From Synechococcus sp. Nb3U1 (GTDB lineage: Bacteria; Cyanobacteriota; Cyanobacteriia; Thermostichales; Thermostichaceae), in contig NZ_JAKFYQ010000003.1 of assembly GCF_021533835.1 (NCBI RefSeq), positions 248,001-312,000 of the forward strand: DNA of 64,000 bases, given 5' to 3'. The notes under the pieces were generated by a model. That model was given only the letters and a program-made list of their open reading frames with translations. It was not told the DNA's origin and ran no database searches. The stretch's first letter is position 1. Every line of letters starts with the position of its first letter. The translations under genes and the position numbers were made by a program. Positions 8,564-16,289 of the stretch are shown piece by piece.

Positions 8564-9433
8564 GTGGATTGGGGCAGCCTGTTCTGGATTTTTTTGATCT
8601 TCAGCTCTTTGCAACCCTTGTTCAATCGCCGTGCCCAGGAGTTCCGTCGTTTGATGGCGATTCGCGAGCTAGAGCGAAAACGGGGCAGCCGGGTGATTTT
8701 GCTGATCCACCGCCAGGAGTCGATCAGTTTTCTGGGGATCCCGGTTTCCCGCTACATCAGCATCGAAGACTCCGAACAGGTGTTACGGGCGATTCGGCTT
8801 ACCCCACCGAATACCCCGATTGATTTGATTTTGCACACCCCCGGCGGCTTGGTATTGGCCACCGAACAAATTGCCCGTGCCCTGATTCGTCACCCGGCCA
8901 AAGTGACGGTGTTTGTGCCCCATTACGCCATGTCGGGGGGAACGATGTTGGCGCTGGCCTCCGATGAAATTGTCATGGATGCCAATGCGGTACTCGGGCC
9001 GGTGGATCCGCAGTTGGGGGGCTATGCCGCCGCCAGTATCCTGCAGGTGTTGGCGGATAAACCTATTGCCGAAATCGACGACCAAACGCTGATTTTGGGG
9101 GATCTGGCCCGTAAAGCAATGGGGCAGGTGCAGAACTTCGTACGCGATCTCCTCAAGGATGATGTGCCCAAACGCAAAATTGATCCTGAACGGGTTGAAC
9201 CCCTGATTCAAGCATTGACTAGCGGACAAGTCACCCACGATTACCCGATCACCGCCGAAGAAGCACAAGGGTTGGGCTTGCCCATTTCTACCGACTTGCC
9301 ACCCCAGATCTATGCCCTGATGGATTTGTATCCTCAGGCTGCTCTGGGTCGTCCTTCGGTGCAGTACATTCCAACTCCCTACGATCCGCGTCCGGCAATG
9401 CCCAGTGGCGGAGCGGGTTCGGGGTTAGCGTGA
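8564..9433 (+). CDS. Membrane-anchored serine protease of the SDH/ClpP-like family
   Basis: 289 residues: one N-terminal membrane anchor (about 4-20) and a ClpP/crotonase-like domain. HTPGGLVLAT (about 91-100) and YAMSGGTMLALASDEIVMD with the candidate nucleophile Ser124, followed by AVLGPVDPQ, match the serine dehydrogenase proteinase family (PF01972), which resembles SppA. It probably degrades membrane-associated peptides. The start is GTG at 8564 with GAGGTG about 6 bases upstream. The last nine bases overlap the 3' end of the convergent DnaJ gene. Confidence 0.85.
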   Translation: MDWGSLFWIFLIFSSLQPLFNRRAQEFRRLMAIRELERKRGSRVILLIHRQESISFLGIPVSRYISIEDSEQVLRAIRLTPPNTPIDLILHTPGGLVLATEQIARALIRHPAKVTVFVPHYAMSGGTMLALASDEIVMDANAVLGPVDPQLGGYAAASILQVLADKPIAEIDDQTLILGDLARKAMGQVQNFVRDLLKDDVPKRKIDPERVEPLIQALTSGQVTHDYPITAEEAQGLGLPISTDLPPQIYALMDLYPQAALGRPSVQYIPTPYDPRPAMPSGGAGSGLA

Positions 9434-10117
9434 ACTGTTGGCATAAGCCTCCATCGCCTCAGCCCGTAAGCCCTTGGCCCGTCGGAATAACTCCTGCCCC
9501 GTATGCAAATGGCGGTCGTCGAAGTTAAGGGGGAAAAAATTCAGCTCCTCTAGCGCATCTTCCAAGTGGTTGAGGGCGTAGTAGAGACGAGAAGCCACCC
9601 CCCCCAGGCTGCTGGGATTGGGAATGCGGCGAAAAATTTGCTGAGCTTGGGCCAACTTCTGACCGCACTCCTCCAGGTAAACAACAAAGGCATCCAGCAA
9701 ATCGGGATCGAAGGGATCCGCCGCCAACGCATTCAACTGGGGTTTTAAGGAGGACAACAATGGCCCCAAAACCCGATTCAGGGGAGTATAGACCTGCCGA
9801 ATCCAGACTTCGCGGGCAGTGGCCTCATGGCTAACCGTTTCCCTAGAGGATCCCGTCGGCTGGGGGCGAGATGAAGCACTCGGGGGTTGCAATTGGTGGT
9901 CATACTCGCGACGGGATTGCGGATCTTTGAGCACCGTATAGGCAGCATTGATCTGGCGGATGCGCTCGGAGGTGGCGCAGTCTTTTTTGGCCAGCAGACT
10001 GTCGGGATGATGGTGCTTGACCAAATGACGATAGGCACGTTTAATCTCAGCCGCCGTGGCCAGCGCCGAGACCCCCAAAATGTCGTAATGGGATCCCACC
10101 TCAGACCCACTGCCCAT
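9425..10117 (-). CDS. J-domain protein (DnaJ-like co-chaperone)
   Basis: 230 residues: an N-terminal J domain (about 9-75) with the essential HPD tripeptide at residues 37-39, a variable Ser/Pro linker, and a C-terminal helical region (about 110-225) I do not recognise. It lacks the Gly/Phe region, zinc finger and C-terminal beta domains of DnaJ, so it is a type III J protein that recruits an Hsp70 to a specific client. I chose the ATG at 10117, with AGGA just upstream, over the longer frame because the J domain starts nine residues later. It converges with the protease gene and overlaps its end. Confidence 0.82.
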   Translation of the reverse strand: MGSGSEVGSHYDILGVSALATAAEIKRAYRHLVKHHHPDSLLAKKDCATSERIRQINAAYTVLKDPQSRREYDHQLQPPSASSRPQPTGSSRETVSHEATAREVWIRQVYTPLNRVLGPLLSSLKPQLNALAADPFDPDLLDAFVVYLEECGQKLAQAQQIFRRIPNPSSLGGVASRLYYALNHLEDALEELNFFPLNFDDRHLHTGQELFRRAKGLRAEAMEAYANSSR

Positions 10118-10196
10118 GATCCTGCTTTTTCCTGAAAAGAAACTCCCACATTGTACCTGGAGCCTAGAATGAAGGTGAGTTTTCCGGTGCTGCTCC

Positions 10197-10496
10197 ATGT
10201 CTTCTTCCCCACAGGGATCCCCCAATCCCCTCAATGCGCTCTTGGGAGCCTCCATCGCCGCCGGCCTGGGCTACGGATTTTTTCAACTGCTGCTCTCGAT
10301 GTTGGCTAAGTTGCCGCCAGTGGACTGGGAGGGCAGCTCTTTAGCACGTGGGATCAGCATTTTGGTGCGCTACCTGTTGGTGGGCTCGGTTTCCCTGATC
10401 ACCTTCATGTTTGCCATGGTGGGGCTGGGGTTGGCGGCCTATGGTGTGCAGCTACTGGGAGAGCGGCTGAGGGACAGCTTGCGACGGGCGGGCTGA
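10197..10496 (+). CDS. DUF3082 membrane protein
   Basis: 99 residues with two long hydrophobic segments (about 14-37 and 53-86) and a basic C-terminus. The pattern of Gly-rich first helix, short polar loop and long second segment ending in AYGVQLLGERL matches the cyanobacterial DUF3082 family as I remember it. The function is unknown. It is divergent from the J-domain gene; the 79 bases between them must hold both promoters. The thioredoxin gene follows on the same strand after 72 bases. Confidence 0.75.
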   Translation: MSSSPQGSPNPLNALLGASIAAGLGYGFFQLLLSMLAKLPPVDWEGSSLARGISILVRYLLVGSVSLITFMFAMVGLGLAAYGVQLLGERLRDSLRRAG

Positions 10497-10568
10497 AGAC
10501 AGCAGCGACAGGCGGAGCTGTGGTAGAGTAGGCAAATATAACGAATACGTTTCAGGAGTTCTCCGAGC

Positions 10569-10910
10569 ATGTCTGCAGCAGTAGATATTGCTGATGCCAC
10601 CTTCGAAACAGAGGTGCTAGGCAGCAGCATTCCGGTTCTGGTGGATTTTTGGGCTCCTTGGTGTGGCCCCTGCCGGATGGTGGCTCCTGTGGTGCAGGAA
10701 ATTGCTGAGCAGTATGTCGGCAAAGTCAAGGTCGTGAAGATCAACACTGACGAGAACCCTCAAACCGCCAGTCAGTACGGGATTCGCAGCATTCCCACCC
10801 TGATGCTGTTCAAGGATGGCCAGAAAGTGGATGTCGTGGTGGGCGCCGTTCCCAAAGCTACTCTGACGACTATTTTGGAAAAACACTTCGACGCACCTGC
10901 CGAGGCCTAA
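10569..10910 (+). CDS. trxA: Thioredoxin
   Basis: 113 residues with the redox-active WCGPCR at 31-36, the FWAP lead-in, the cis-Pro loop SIPTLMLF and the helix-strand layout of a complete thioredoxin, close to the m-type chloroplast and cyanobacterial form. It reduces disulfides in target enzymes and receives electrons from a thioredoxin reductase. CAGGAG lies 11 bases before the ATG, and an AT-rich box (AAATATAAC, about 10536) is a likely -10 element. It probably has its own promoter, as the gap to the upstream gene contains these signals. Confidence 0.96.
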   Translation: MSAAVDIADATFETEVLGSSIPVLVDFWAPWCGPCRMVAPVVQEIAEQYVGKVKVVKINTDENPQTASQYGIRSIPTLMLFKDGQKVDVVVGAVPKATLTTILEKHFDAPAEA

Positions 10911-11036
10911 AGCCGAAATCGGGACGATGGGCTCGGGTATGTCAGGATGTAACGTTTGGGTTCTAGGGCGGAACCTGGTTAATATTCTGCTTAGAGAACC
11001 CACTAAAGTAGACTACAGAGAACTCTGGATCCTAGT

Positions 11037-12107
11037 TTGACCGATTCCCTTTCCTCCCTCCTGCAAGAGATTCTTGCCGATGCCGAATTTTGTCTGAAGC
11101 AGTCGGGTTCTCATCCCAATCGCACGGCTTGGATACGCATTATCCAGTCTCTGCAGCGCATGGGATCCTTAGAGCTGAGTCGTTTGGATGCCAAGATCCT
11201 GGCGGCTACCCTAGAGGATCTGGAGCAGGGGTTTGCGGCCTTCCAAAACTACACCCACCAACGCAAGATCACCGTCTTCGGCTCAGCCCGCCTAGAGCCG
11301 GAGAGCCCTGAATATCGTCAGGCCCAGATGTTTGCCCACTGCATTAGCCAGCGGGGATTTATGGTCATGACCGGTGGTGGCGGCGGCATCATGGAAGCAG
11401 GCAATCTCGGTGCAGGCCTAGAAAACTCCTTCGGGCTGAACATCCAGCTCCCGTTTGAGCAAATGGCCAATCCGGTGATTGCCGCCAGTGATCGGGTGAT
11501 TAACTTCAAGTATTTCTTTTCTCGCAAGCTCTTTTTTGTCAAAGAGACCGATGCGGTGGTGCTCTTCCCCGGTGGCTTTGGCACTCAGGATGAAGCTTTT
11601 GAATGCCTGACCCTGATGCAAACGGGCAAAACTAAGTTGATGCCTTTGATCCTGGTGGATAAAACGGGTGGGCGCTACTGGAAGGAATGGGATGAATACG
11701 TGCGAGAGCATCTGCTCAGTCGTGGATTGATCAGCCCAGAGGATCTGTATCTCTATACCCTCACAGACGATGTGGGGGATGCCTGTCAGCAAATCACCGA
11801 CTTCTATCGCATTTTTCATAGCAACCGCTATGTGCGGGAACTGTTGGTGTTGCGGTTGAATACAAAACTCTCGGCCCAGGCTCTAGAAACCTTGAATGAA
11901 GAGTTTGCCGATATTCTCGACTCCGGCCAGATCCTGCAAACCCAAGCCCTCCCAGAAGAAGCCGAAGAAGATATCGCCCACCTGCCACGATTGGTGATGC
12001 ACTTTAACCAGCGCAACTTCGGGCGATTGTGGCAAATGGTACGCCGCATCAATCGGCTCCACCCACAGCACCCTGAGCATCTGCAAATGCGCCCCAATCA
12101 AAAATAA
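11037..12107 (+). CDS. LOG-family protein (lysine-decarboxylase-like Rossmann fold)
   Basis: 356 residues. The central domain (about 75-270) shows VFGSAR, MTGGGGGIMEAGN and the family signature PGGFGTQDE (178-186). These bind a nucleoside monophosphate in LOG phosphoribohydrolases, which release free cytokinin-type bases, and in related nucleosidases. It is longer than the plant LOG enzymes (about 200 residues) and has extra N- and C-terminal helical regions as in a larger bacterial subgroup, so the substrate is uncertain. The best start is TTG at 11037; the next in-frame ATG would cut into the conserved N-terminal helices. The trpF gene follows after 30 bases. Confidence 0.82.
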   Translation: MTDSLSSLLQEILADAEFCLKQSGSHPNRTAWIRIIQSLQRMGSLELSRLDAKILAATLEDLEQGFAAFQNYTHQRKITVFGSARLEPESPEYRQAQMFAHCISQRGFMVMTGGGGGIMEAGNLGAGLENSFGLNIQLPFEQMANPVIAASDRVINFKYFFSRKLFFVKETDAVVLFPGGFGTQDEAFECLTLMQTGKTKLMPLILVDKTGGRYWKEWDEYVREHLLSRGLISPEDLYLYTLTDDVGDACQQITDFYRIFHSNRYVRELLVLRLNTKLSAQALETLNEEFADILDSGQILQTQALPEEAEEDIAHLPRLVMHFNQRNFGRLWQMVRRINRLHPQHPEHLQMRPNQK

Positions 12108-12137
12108 GACTCACCCCGCACCTGCCAAGGGATCCCG

Positions 12138-12827
12138 ATGGGCCAGCTCTTTGTGAAAATTTGTGGGATCACCCGCCCAGACCAAGCAGAAGCAATCGCG
12201 GCACTGGGGGTGAGTGCCCTTGGGTTTATTGCGGTGCCCAATACCCCCCGCTATTTGCCCCCATCGGCAATGGCTGGGTGGGTGGGATCCCTACCCGTTG
12301 TGAGGGTGGGAGTCTTTTTGGATCAAGAGCCCCACACCATCGCCACCTGGGTAGAAGTCACGGGCCTCACGGCTGTTCAGTTGCATGGGCAAGAATCCCC
12401 ACAAGATTGCCACCGATTGGGAGAATTGCTCCCCGGGATCCCTCGCATCAAAGCGCTGCGCATTCGCCATCTTTCTGATCTGGAAAAGTCGGCGGCCTAC
12501 GTGGGCTGTGTGGAAACCCTATTGCTGGATGCCTATCACCCCCAACGGGCGGGTGGCACCGGCCAAACCCTCAATTGGCAGGAACTCGCTCATGGATCCC
12601 TGCCGTTGCCCTGGCTCTTGGCGGGGGGATTAAACCCGGACAACATTGGCCTAGCCCTGAGCCAAGTGACCCCCAGTGGCATCGATCTCTCCAGTGGGGT
12701 AGAGTCCAAACCGGGAGACAAAGATCTGGGGAAAGTAGAGCGCCTACTCCAGCACATCCGTTCCCAGGGGTGGGCAGTGGCTGCCTCTCTGCCCCACCCA
12801 AAACTGTCGGGATCCCTATTGCAATGA
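12138..12827 (+). CDS. trpF: Phosphoribosylanthranilate isomerase
   Basis: 229 residues with the TIM-barrel opening VKICGITR (6-13), whose Cys is the general base of the family, the VGVFLDQ strand, the LLLDAYHPQRAGGTGQTLNW phosphate loop and GIDLSSGVESKPGDKD at the end. It converts phosphoribosylanthranilate to the carboxyphenylamino-deoxyribulose phosphate in tryptophan synthesis. It stands apart from other trp genes, as is usual in cyanobacteria. Its stop codon lies in the first unit of a perfect 14-bp tandem duplication, the second unit of which contains the stop of the convergent gene. Confidence 0.95.
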   Translation: MGQLFVKICGITRPDQAEAIAALGVSALGFIAVPNTPRYLPPSAMAGWVGSLPVVRVGVFLDQEPHTIATWVEVTGLTAVQLHGQESPQDCHRLGELLPGIPRIKALRIRHLSDLEKSAAYVGCVETLLLDAYHPQRAGGTGQTLNWQELAHGSLPLPWLLAGGLNPDNIGLALSQVTPSGIDLSSGVESKPGDKDLGKVERLLQHIRSQGWAVAASLPHPKLSGSLLQ

Positions 12828-12841
12828 CCCTATTGCAATGA
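12814..12841. repeat. Perfect 14-bp tandem duplication across two convergent stops
   Basis: The unit CCCTATTGCAATGA occurs at 12814-12827 and again, identically, at 12828-12841. The first unit ends with the TGA of trpF; the second begins with the bases that complete the TAG of the convergent RodZ-like gene. As a result both proteins end in Leu-Gln. TTGCAA inside the unit is itself palindromic. This looks like a slippage or unequal-repair duplication fixed at the only place where neither gene is damaged. Confidence 0.95.
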
Positions 12842-13756
12842 ATCGAGCTCCAGGCCCGGCTCAAACATCTGTTCCTTCACTTCCCCGAACCGTCCCATCA
12901 CCCCAAGATCGCGGTTATTGAAGGTCACTAGCACCCCGCCCGCATTGCCAGTACGCAACACGATCGATTGCTCTGCTTCCCAGTTCAGCTCCGCCCCCGG
13001 CTGCAACGTGGCCTCAAACACCGTCTGTCCGTCGGCAATCACCCGTAACCAGGAGGGGTGCTCCACCACCCGAATATCCAACCGCACCGGCTTTTGCCCG
13101 ATTCCACCGGAGTAGGCTTCCAAAACCTCCGGGAATACCCCTTGGATGCGTGTCCATTGGTCGAGAGTAGGAAACAGTTGCCGGGTGGTCAGAGGTGGTT
13201 GCGTCGGAGGCAGAGAGACAGGGGAAGGGTTGGATTCCCCACGACCGATATTACCGATATTTTGCAGACCGATGACCCAGCGGCTGAAGGGATTGCCCGT
13301 ACCCTCTAGCAGAGCGGATAACCCCCCCACCGCCAATACGATCAGCACGACATAAGCCGCCCAGAGGTGCAGCGGGCGCAGGGCAAAAGTAGGCCGGTCA
13401 CTAGCGGTGGCAAGGGGCGCTGGGGGATGGGGTGCTTTGGTGAATAGAAGCGGAAAAGCTTGCCGAGAGAGGGTTTCGCCATCCAAGCCCAAATAGTCTG
13501 CATAGCGCTTCAAAAACCCTTGGGCGTAGACCGGCTCTGGCAACCGGCTCAAATCCGCCTGTTCCAGGGCCTGCAGATATTGTGTGCGAATGAAGGTATC
13601 GTTGGCTACTTCCGTCAACGTCAGACCTCTTGCCTCCCGTGTTTGCCGCAACAGGGATCCTAGGGCTTCCAAAGAGTATGCTGAATCTCGCATCGCTAGG
13701 CTACCTACAGAAGAAAGGGGGCCCTTGTGAAGATCATGCATCGTGTTCAGAGACAT
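12830..13756 (-). CDS. RodZ-like protein: cytoplasmic HTH, one membrane span, periplasmic domain
   Basis: 308 residues. A Cro/RodZ-type helix-turn-helix domain (about 30-92, with GSLLRQTREARGLTL and YAQGFLKRYADYLGL) is followed by a Pro/Ala linker, one membrane segment (about 131-150), and a periplasmic beta-domain (about 215-300) of DUF4115 type. RodZ links the MreB cytoskeleton to the wall synthesis machinery and helps set cell shape. No mreB is nearby. The start at 13756 lacks a good ribosome site; ATG at 13693 is an alternative that would remove a poorly conserved 21-residue leader. A 9-bp in-frame duplication at 13244-13261 gives the NIGNIG repeat. Confidence 0.8.
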   Translation of the reverse strand: MSLNTMHDLHKGPLSSVGSLAMRDSAYSLEALGSLLRQTREARGLTLTEVANDTFIRTQYLQALEQADLSRLPEPVYAQGFLKRYADYLGLDGETLSRQAFPLLFTKAPHPPAPLATASDRPTFALRPLHLWAAYVVLIVLAVGGLSALLEGTGNPFSRWVIGLQNIGNIGRGESNPSPVSLPPTQPPLTTRQLFPTLDQWTRIQGVFPEVLEAYSGGIGQKPVRLDIRVVEHPSWLRVIADGQTVFEATLQPGAELNWEAEQSIVLRTGNAGGVLVTFNNRDLGVMGRFGEVKEQMFEPGLELDSLQ

Positions 13757-13793
13757 GACGAGACAAAAAAGAGGTGACCTAAAGAACAGCTGA

Positions 13794-14561
13794 TCAGCGC
13801 CATGGGAACGGGGCGAGCAAAGCTTGAACCTGATGAGGCTCCAATTGACGAAACTGACCGGGCTTAAGGTTCCCCAACCGCAGCGAGCCGATGGCTTCTC
13901 GATGTAAAGTCAGCACCGGATGCCCGAGACGCTCTGCCACCCGCCGAATTTGCCGATTGCGCCCCTCGAACAAAACCACCTTCAGCCAGGAACCCTCAGG
14001 AGTGCTCCTTCTGTAAAAACTGGGGGCAGAGCTACGCTCCACCTCCGCTGGCAGGGTGGTATACCCCTCTAAGTCTACTCCGTCTCGCCAATATTGCAGG
14101 GTGGTCTGGCTGGGCTGCCCCTGAACCTGTACCCGATAGGTTTTGGGCAAATGGTAGCGCGGATGGGTCAATTTCAAAGTTAGGTTGCCATCATCACTCA
14201 GGAGCAGCGCCCCACTGCTGTCTGCATCCAATCGACCCACAGGATACAGGCGGATTTGGCTATGCCAAGGTTCGGGAAGTAAGTCCAGCACGGTCTTGCG
14301 TCCCAAGGGATCCGCACAGGTGGACAATACCCCCACTGGCTTGTGGAGGAGTAAAACATGGCGAACGGGATCCCGGGAAAAAGAGATCACCTGTCCGTCC
14401 ACTTCGATGCGATCCCGATCGGGGTCAGCTTTGCAGCCCAGCTCCGTGACCACTTCCCCGTTGACCCGAATGCGACCGGCCACCATCCAGGCTTCCACTT
14501 GGCGACGGGAGGCCAATCCCTGCTGAGCTAACAGTTTCTGAAGCCGTTGTGGTTCTGCCAT
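13794..14561 (-). CDS. Pseudouridine synthase of the RsuA/RluB/E/F family
   Basis: 255 residues: an N-terminal S4 RNA-binding domain (about 5-50, LQKLLAQQGLASRRQVEAW) and the catalytic domain with GRLDADSSGALLL, in which Asp112 is the conserved catalytic Asp, and the closing EGRNRQIRR motif. It isomerises a uridine in rRNA to pseudouridine; the exact position (16S or 23S) cannot be decided by eye. I start at the ATG before AEPQRLQ; the upstream extension overlaps the preceding gene and is unlike the family. It lies 31 bases after the 14593 gene on the same strand and is probably co-transcribed. Confidence 0.9.
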   Translation of the reverse strand: MAEPQRLQKLLAQQGLASRRQVEAWMVAGRIRVNGEVVTELGCKADPDRDRIEVDGQVISFSRDPVRHVLLLHKPVGVLSTCADPLGRKTVLDLLPEPWHSQIRLYPVGRLDADSSGALLLSDDGNLTLKLTHPRYHLPKTYRVQVQGQPSQTTLQYWRDGVDLEGYTTLPAEVERSSAPSFYRRSTPEGSWLKVVLFEGRNRQIRRVAERLGHPVLTLHREAIGSLRLGNLKPGQFRQLEPHQVQALLAPFPWR

Positions 14562-14592
14562 CGGCGTTTGGGCAGCGAAAGAAGGGGGAGCA

Positions 14593-15075
14593 CTAAGCAG
14601 CAGAGCCCTCAGGGTTGGAGAGCAAATCGCCACCAGGACTGGGGGCCAATAGCAACATTTCCGGCTGTGACTCTGGCCCATCCCCTAAAAAAGAATAGCT
14701 GAGACCACAATCAAACTCTTCCGCCAGCCGACAGACTTCCTTAAGATCTCCCACCGACCAAATGCTCCAACTGCTGCGAATCTGGTCATCCACCCACACT
14801 TCCACACGATTGCCCTCGATGTGAATGATGCGCTTGGGGTTGGCTTCTGAAGGGCGGCCCATTGCCTTTGTGTCAGGAGATTCTTGCCCTAAGGCCCCCA
14901 GAGCGGTCATCAACTGCGGTAGAGCCAGTAAAAGGTGCTGAGCGGCTTGCTGCGGCTGCCCTTTTAAGCAGGAGACCAAAGCTTCCGCAACACTCTGATT
15001 GAGGGCCTGTAGAGCTTGCAGTGGGGTAGCACCTGCTAGAGAGGGATCCGGTTGTAGTGGACTTTGGACATCCAT
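14593..15075 (-). CDS. Conserved-looking hypothetical protein upstream of pseudouridine synthase
   Basis: 160 residues, soluble, no signal peptide or membrane segment. The N-terminal half (about 15-60) is helical and Gln/Ala/Leu-rich. The C-terminal half (about 80-145) reads like a small alpha/beta domain with IIHIEGNRVEVWVDDQIRSSW and a DCGLSYSFLGDG stretch. I do not recognise the family and assign no function. It shares strand with the following pseudouridine synthase gene at 31 bases spacing, so co-expression is likely. Confidence 0.65.
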   Translation of the reverse strand: MDVQSPLQPDPSLAGATPLQALQALNQSVAEALVSCLKGQPQQAAQHLLLALPQLMTALGALGQESPDTKAMGRPSEANPKRIIHIEGNRVEVWVDDQIRSSWSIWSVGDLKEVCRLAEEFDCGLSYSFLGDGPESQPEMLLLAPSPGGDLLSNPEGSAA

Positions 15076-15171
15076 GAAAAGGCATGAACAGCTTCTTTAG
15101 AGCTTCTTAAGCCTAGCAAATCCAAAAACTTTTCGGTCACTAAACAGGCAAGAAATTCTCTCTAAAGTGTG

Positions 15172-15218
15172 AAAAAACCTTGCTTCTGAGGTATCTGCAT
15201 GATTATCAAGCAAGGGTT
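15172..15218 (-). terminator. Rho-independent terminator downstream of rbfA
   Basis: Read on the minus strand, AAGCAAGG/CCTTGCTT arms (15208-15215 and 15178-15185, extended by AA/TT pairs with one bulged base) enclose a 22-base loop and are followed directly by a run of six T (15172-15177 on the complement). This is about 110 bases downstream of the rbfA stop and 97 bases upstream of the next gene, so it probably ends the rbfA transcript. Confidence 0.78.
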
Positions 15219-15327
15219 CTCCTCGTCTATTCAGTTGGCAAGGTAGAGTCATTTCCCCTCATTGATCCATTTCCACTTCCTGCAAAGCAGGCTGACGCTT
15301 AGCGCAGATCTCCCGAAATTGGCGCAA

Positions 15328-15759
15328 TTATTGGTTGCTCAACTCGTCTTCGTCGCCCCCTGTTGTGTTCTCAACTTCAGGTTGGGATCCCTCCGGGTTG
15401 GCCTCAGAGTCCCGTTTCAGTCGGCTAAGCAAAGACAAAACTCGGGCGCCCCGCTCCAAAGAGCGATCCTGCAAAAACACCAAGACCGGTACCCGACGCA
15501 GGCTAAGGCGATGGCCAATTTCCCGCCGCACGAAGGGAGTGGCGGCTTCTAGTCCCTGCATGGTTTGTTGCTGCGCCGTTTCATCCCCATAGATACTGAC
15601 GAAGATGCGGGCGTTTTGTAGGTCATTGGACACCTCGACATCGACAACGCTGACCATGCCTGCCCCGACGCGGTCGTCTTTGATCTGCGATAGCAGGATT
15701 TGGCTGACCTCTCGCTTGATCAACTCCGCTACTCGCGCCACCCGTCGCCCTGTCGCCAT
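15328..15759 (-). CDS. rbfA: 30S ribosome-binding factor A
   Basis: 143 residues. The KH-like fold is recognisable from [18 protein letters not shown] at the N-terminus, [23 protein letters not shown] and the [20 protein letters not shown] strand-helix-strand. RbfA binds the immature 30S subunit and aids 16S rRNA 5' end processing, particularly in the cold. The acidic, Gln/Asn-rich tail (about 118-143) goes beyond the core domain and is typical of cyanobacterial versions. It is transcribed alone and followed by a strong terminator. Confidence 0.94.
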   Translation of the reverse strand: MATGRRVARVAELIKREVSQILLSQIKDDRVGAGMVSVVDVEVSNDLQNARIFVSIYGDETAQQQTMQGLEAATPFVRREIGHRLSLRRVPVLVFLQDRSLERGARVLSLLSRLKRDSEANPEGSQPEVENTTGGDEDELSNQ

Positions 15760-15945
15760 TTTTGTATCCCTGAGTTACTATCGTCTGCAAACCTGCTCTG
15801 GCCCGCCGCCGATCCTCGCCAACTCGGCCACAGGAACAGTAGCGGATGCTACGAGCATCTCTTCCTTCCACCTTTATTCTGGTTCAATGTCCATCTTGCA
15901 TTGAGTATGAATACCTAACGCCATCGATGGATGGGTGGAGACGTG

Positions 15946-16161
15946 ATGATCAATACGCCAGAGGCGCTGCGGCGCTCCTTTGAGCAGTTCATGCTAAACG
16001 TGACGGAGCCGCTGGATCCGTTGATCTCCCTGAAGCTGACTCAACTTGTGGTGATGCTGGGGGATACGGCTTACGCGATGGGATATAGCGATGGCCAGCA
16101 AAAGCCGGATGATCGCTGTCGTCATTGTCCCAGCCGAGTGTTCGACAGTCTAGAGCTTTAA
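15946..16161 (+). CDS. Small hypothetical protein
   Basis: 71 residues, no membrane segment. A helical start (NTPEALRRSFEQFMLNV) precedes a VVMLGDTAYAMGY helix and a C-terminal CRHC motif that could bind metal or take part in redox chemistry. I chose the ATG at 15946 because GTGGAG lies five bases before it; the ATG at 15931 would place that Shine-Dalgarno inside the gene. I do not recognise the family. It is divergent from rbfA and 128 bases upstream of the photolyase gene. Confidence 0.6.
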   Translation: MINTPEALRRSFEQFMLNVTEPLDPLISLKLTQLVVMLGDTAYAMGYSDGQQKPDDRCRHCPSRVFDSLEL

Positions 16162-16289
16162 TAGGGTTCTTTACAAAACGGCTCCTCTGCTGCTGGCGGA
16201 GCCTCAATTGCTGCCCTGACCCCACCTGGGGTTGAGTTGAAAGGATCTGGGGAAACCAGGCAAGATGGGATCCCATTCTTTGGCACCCC

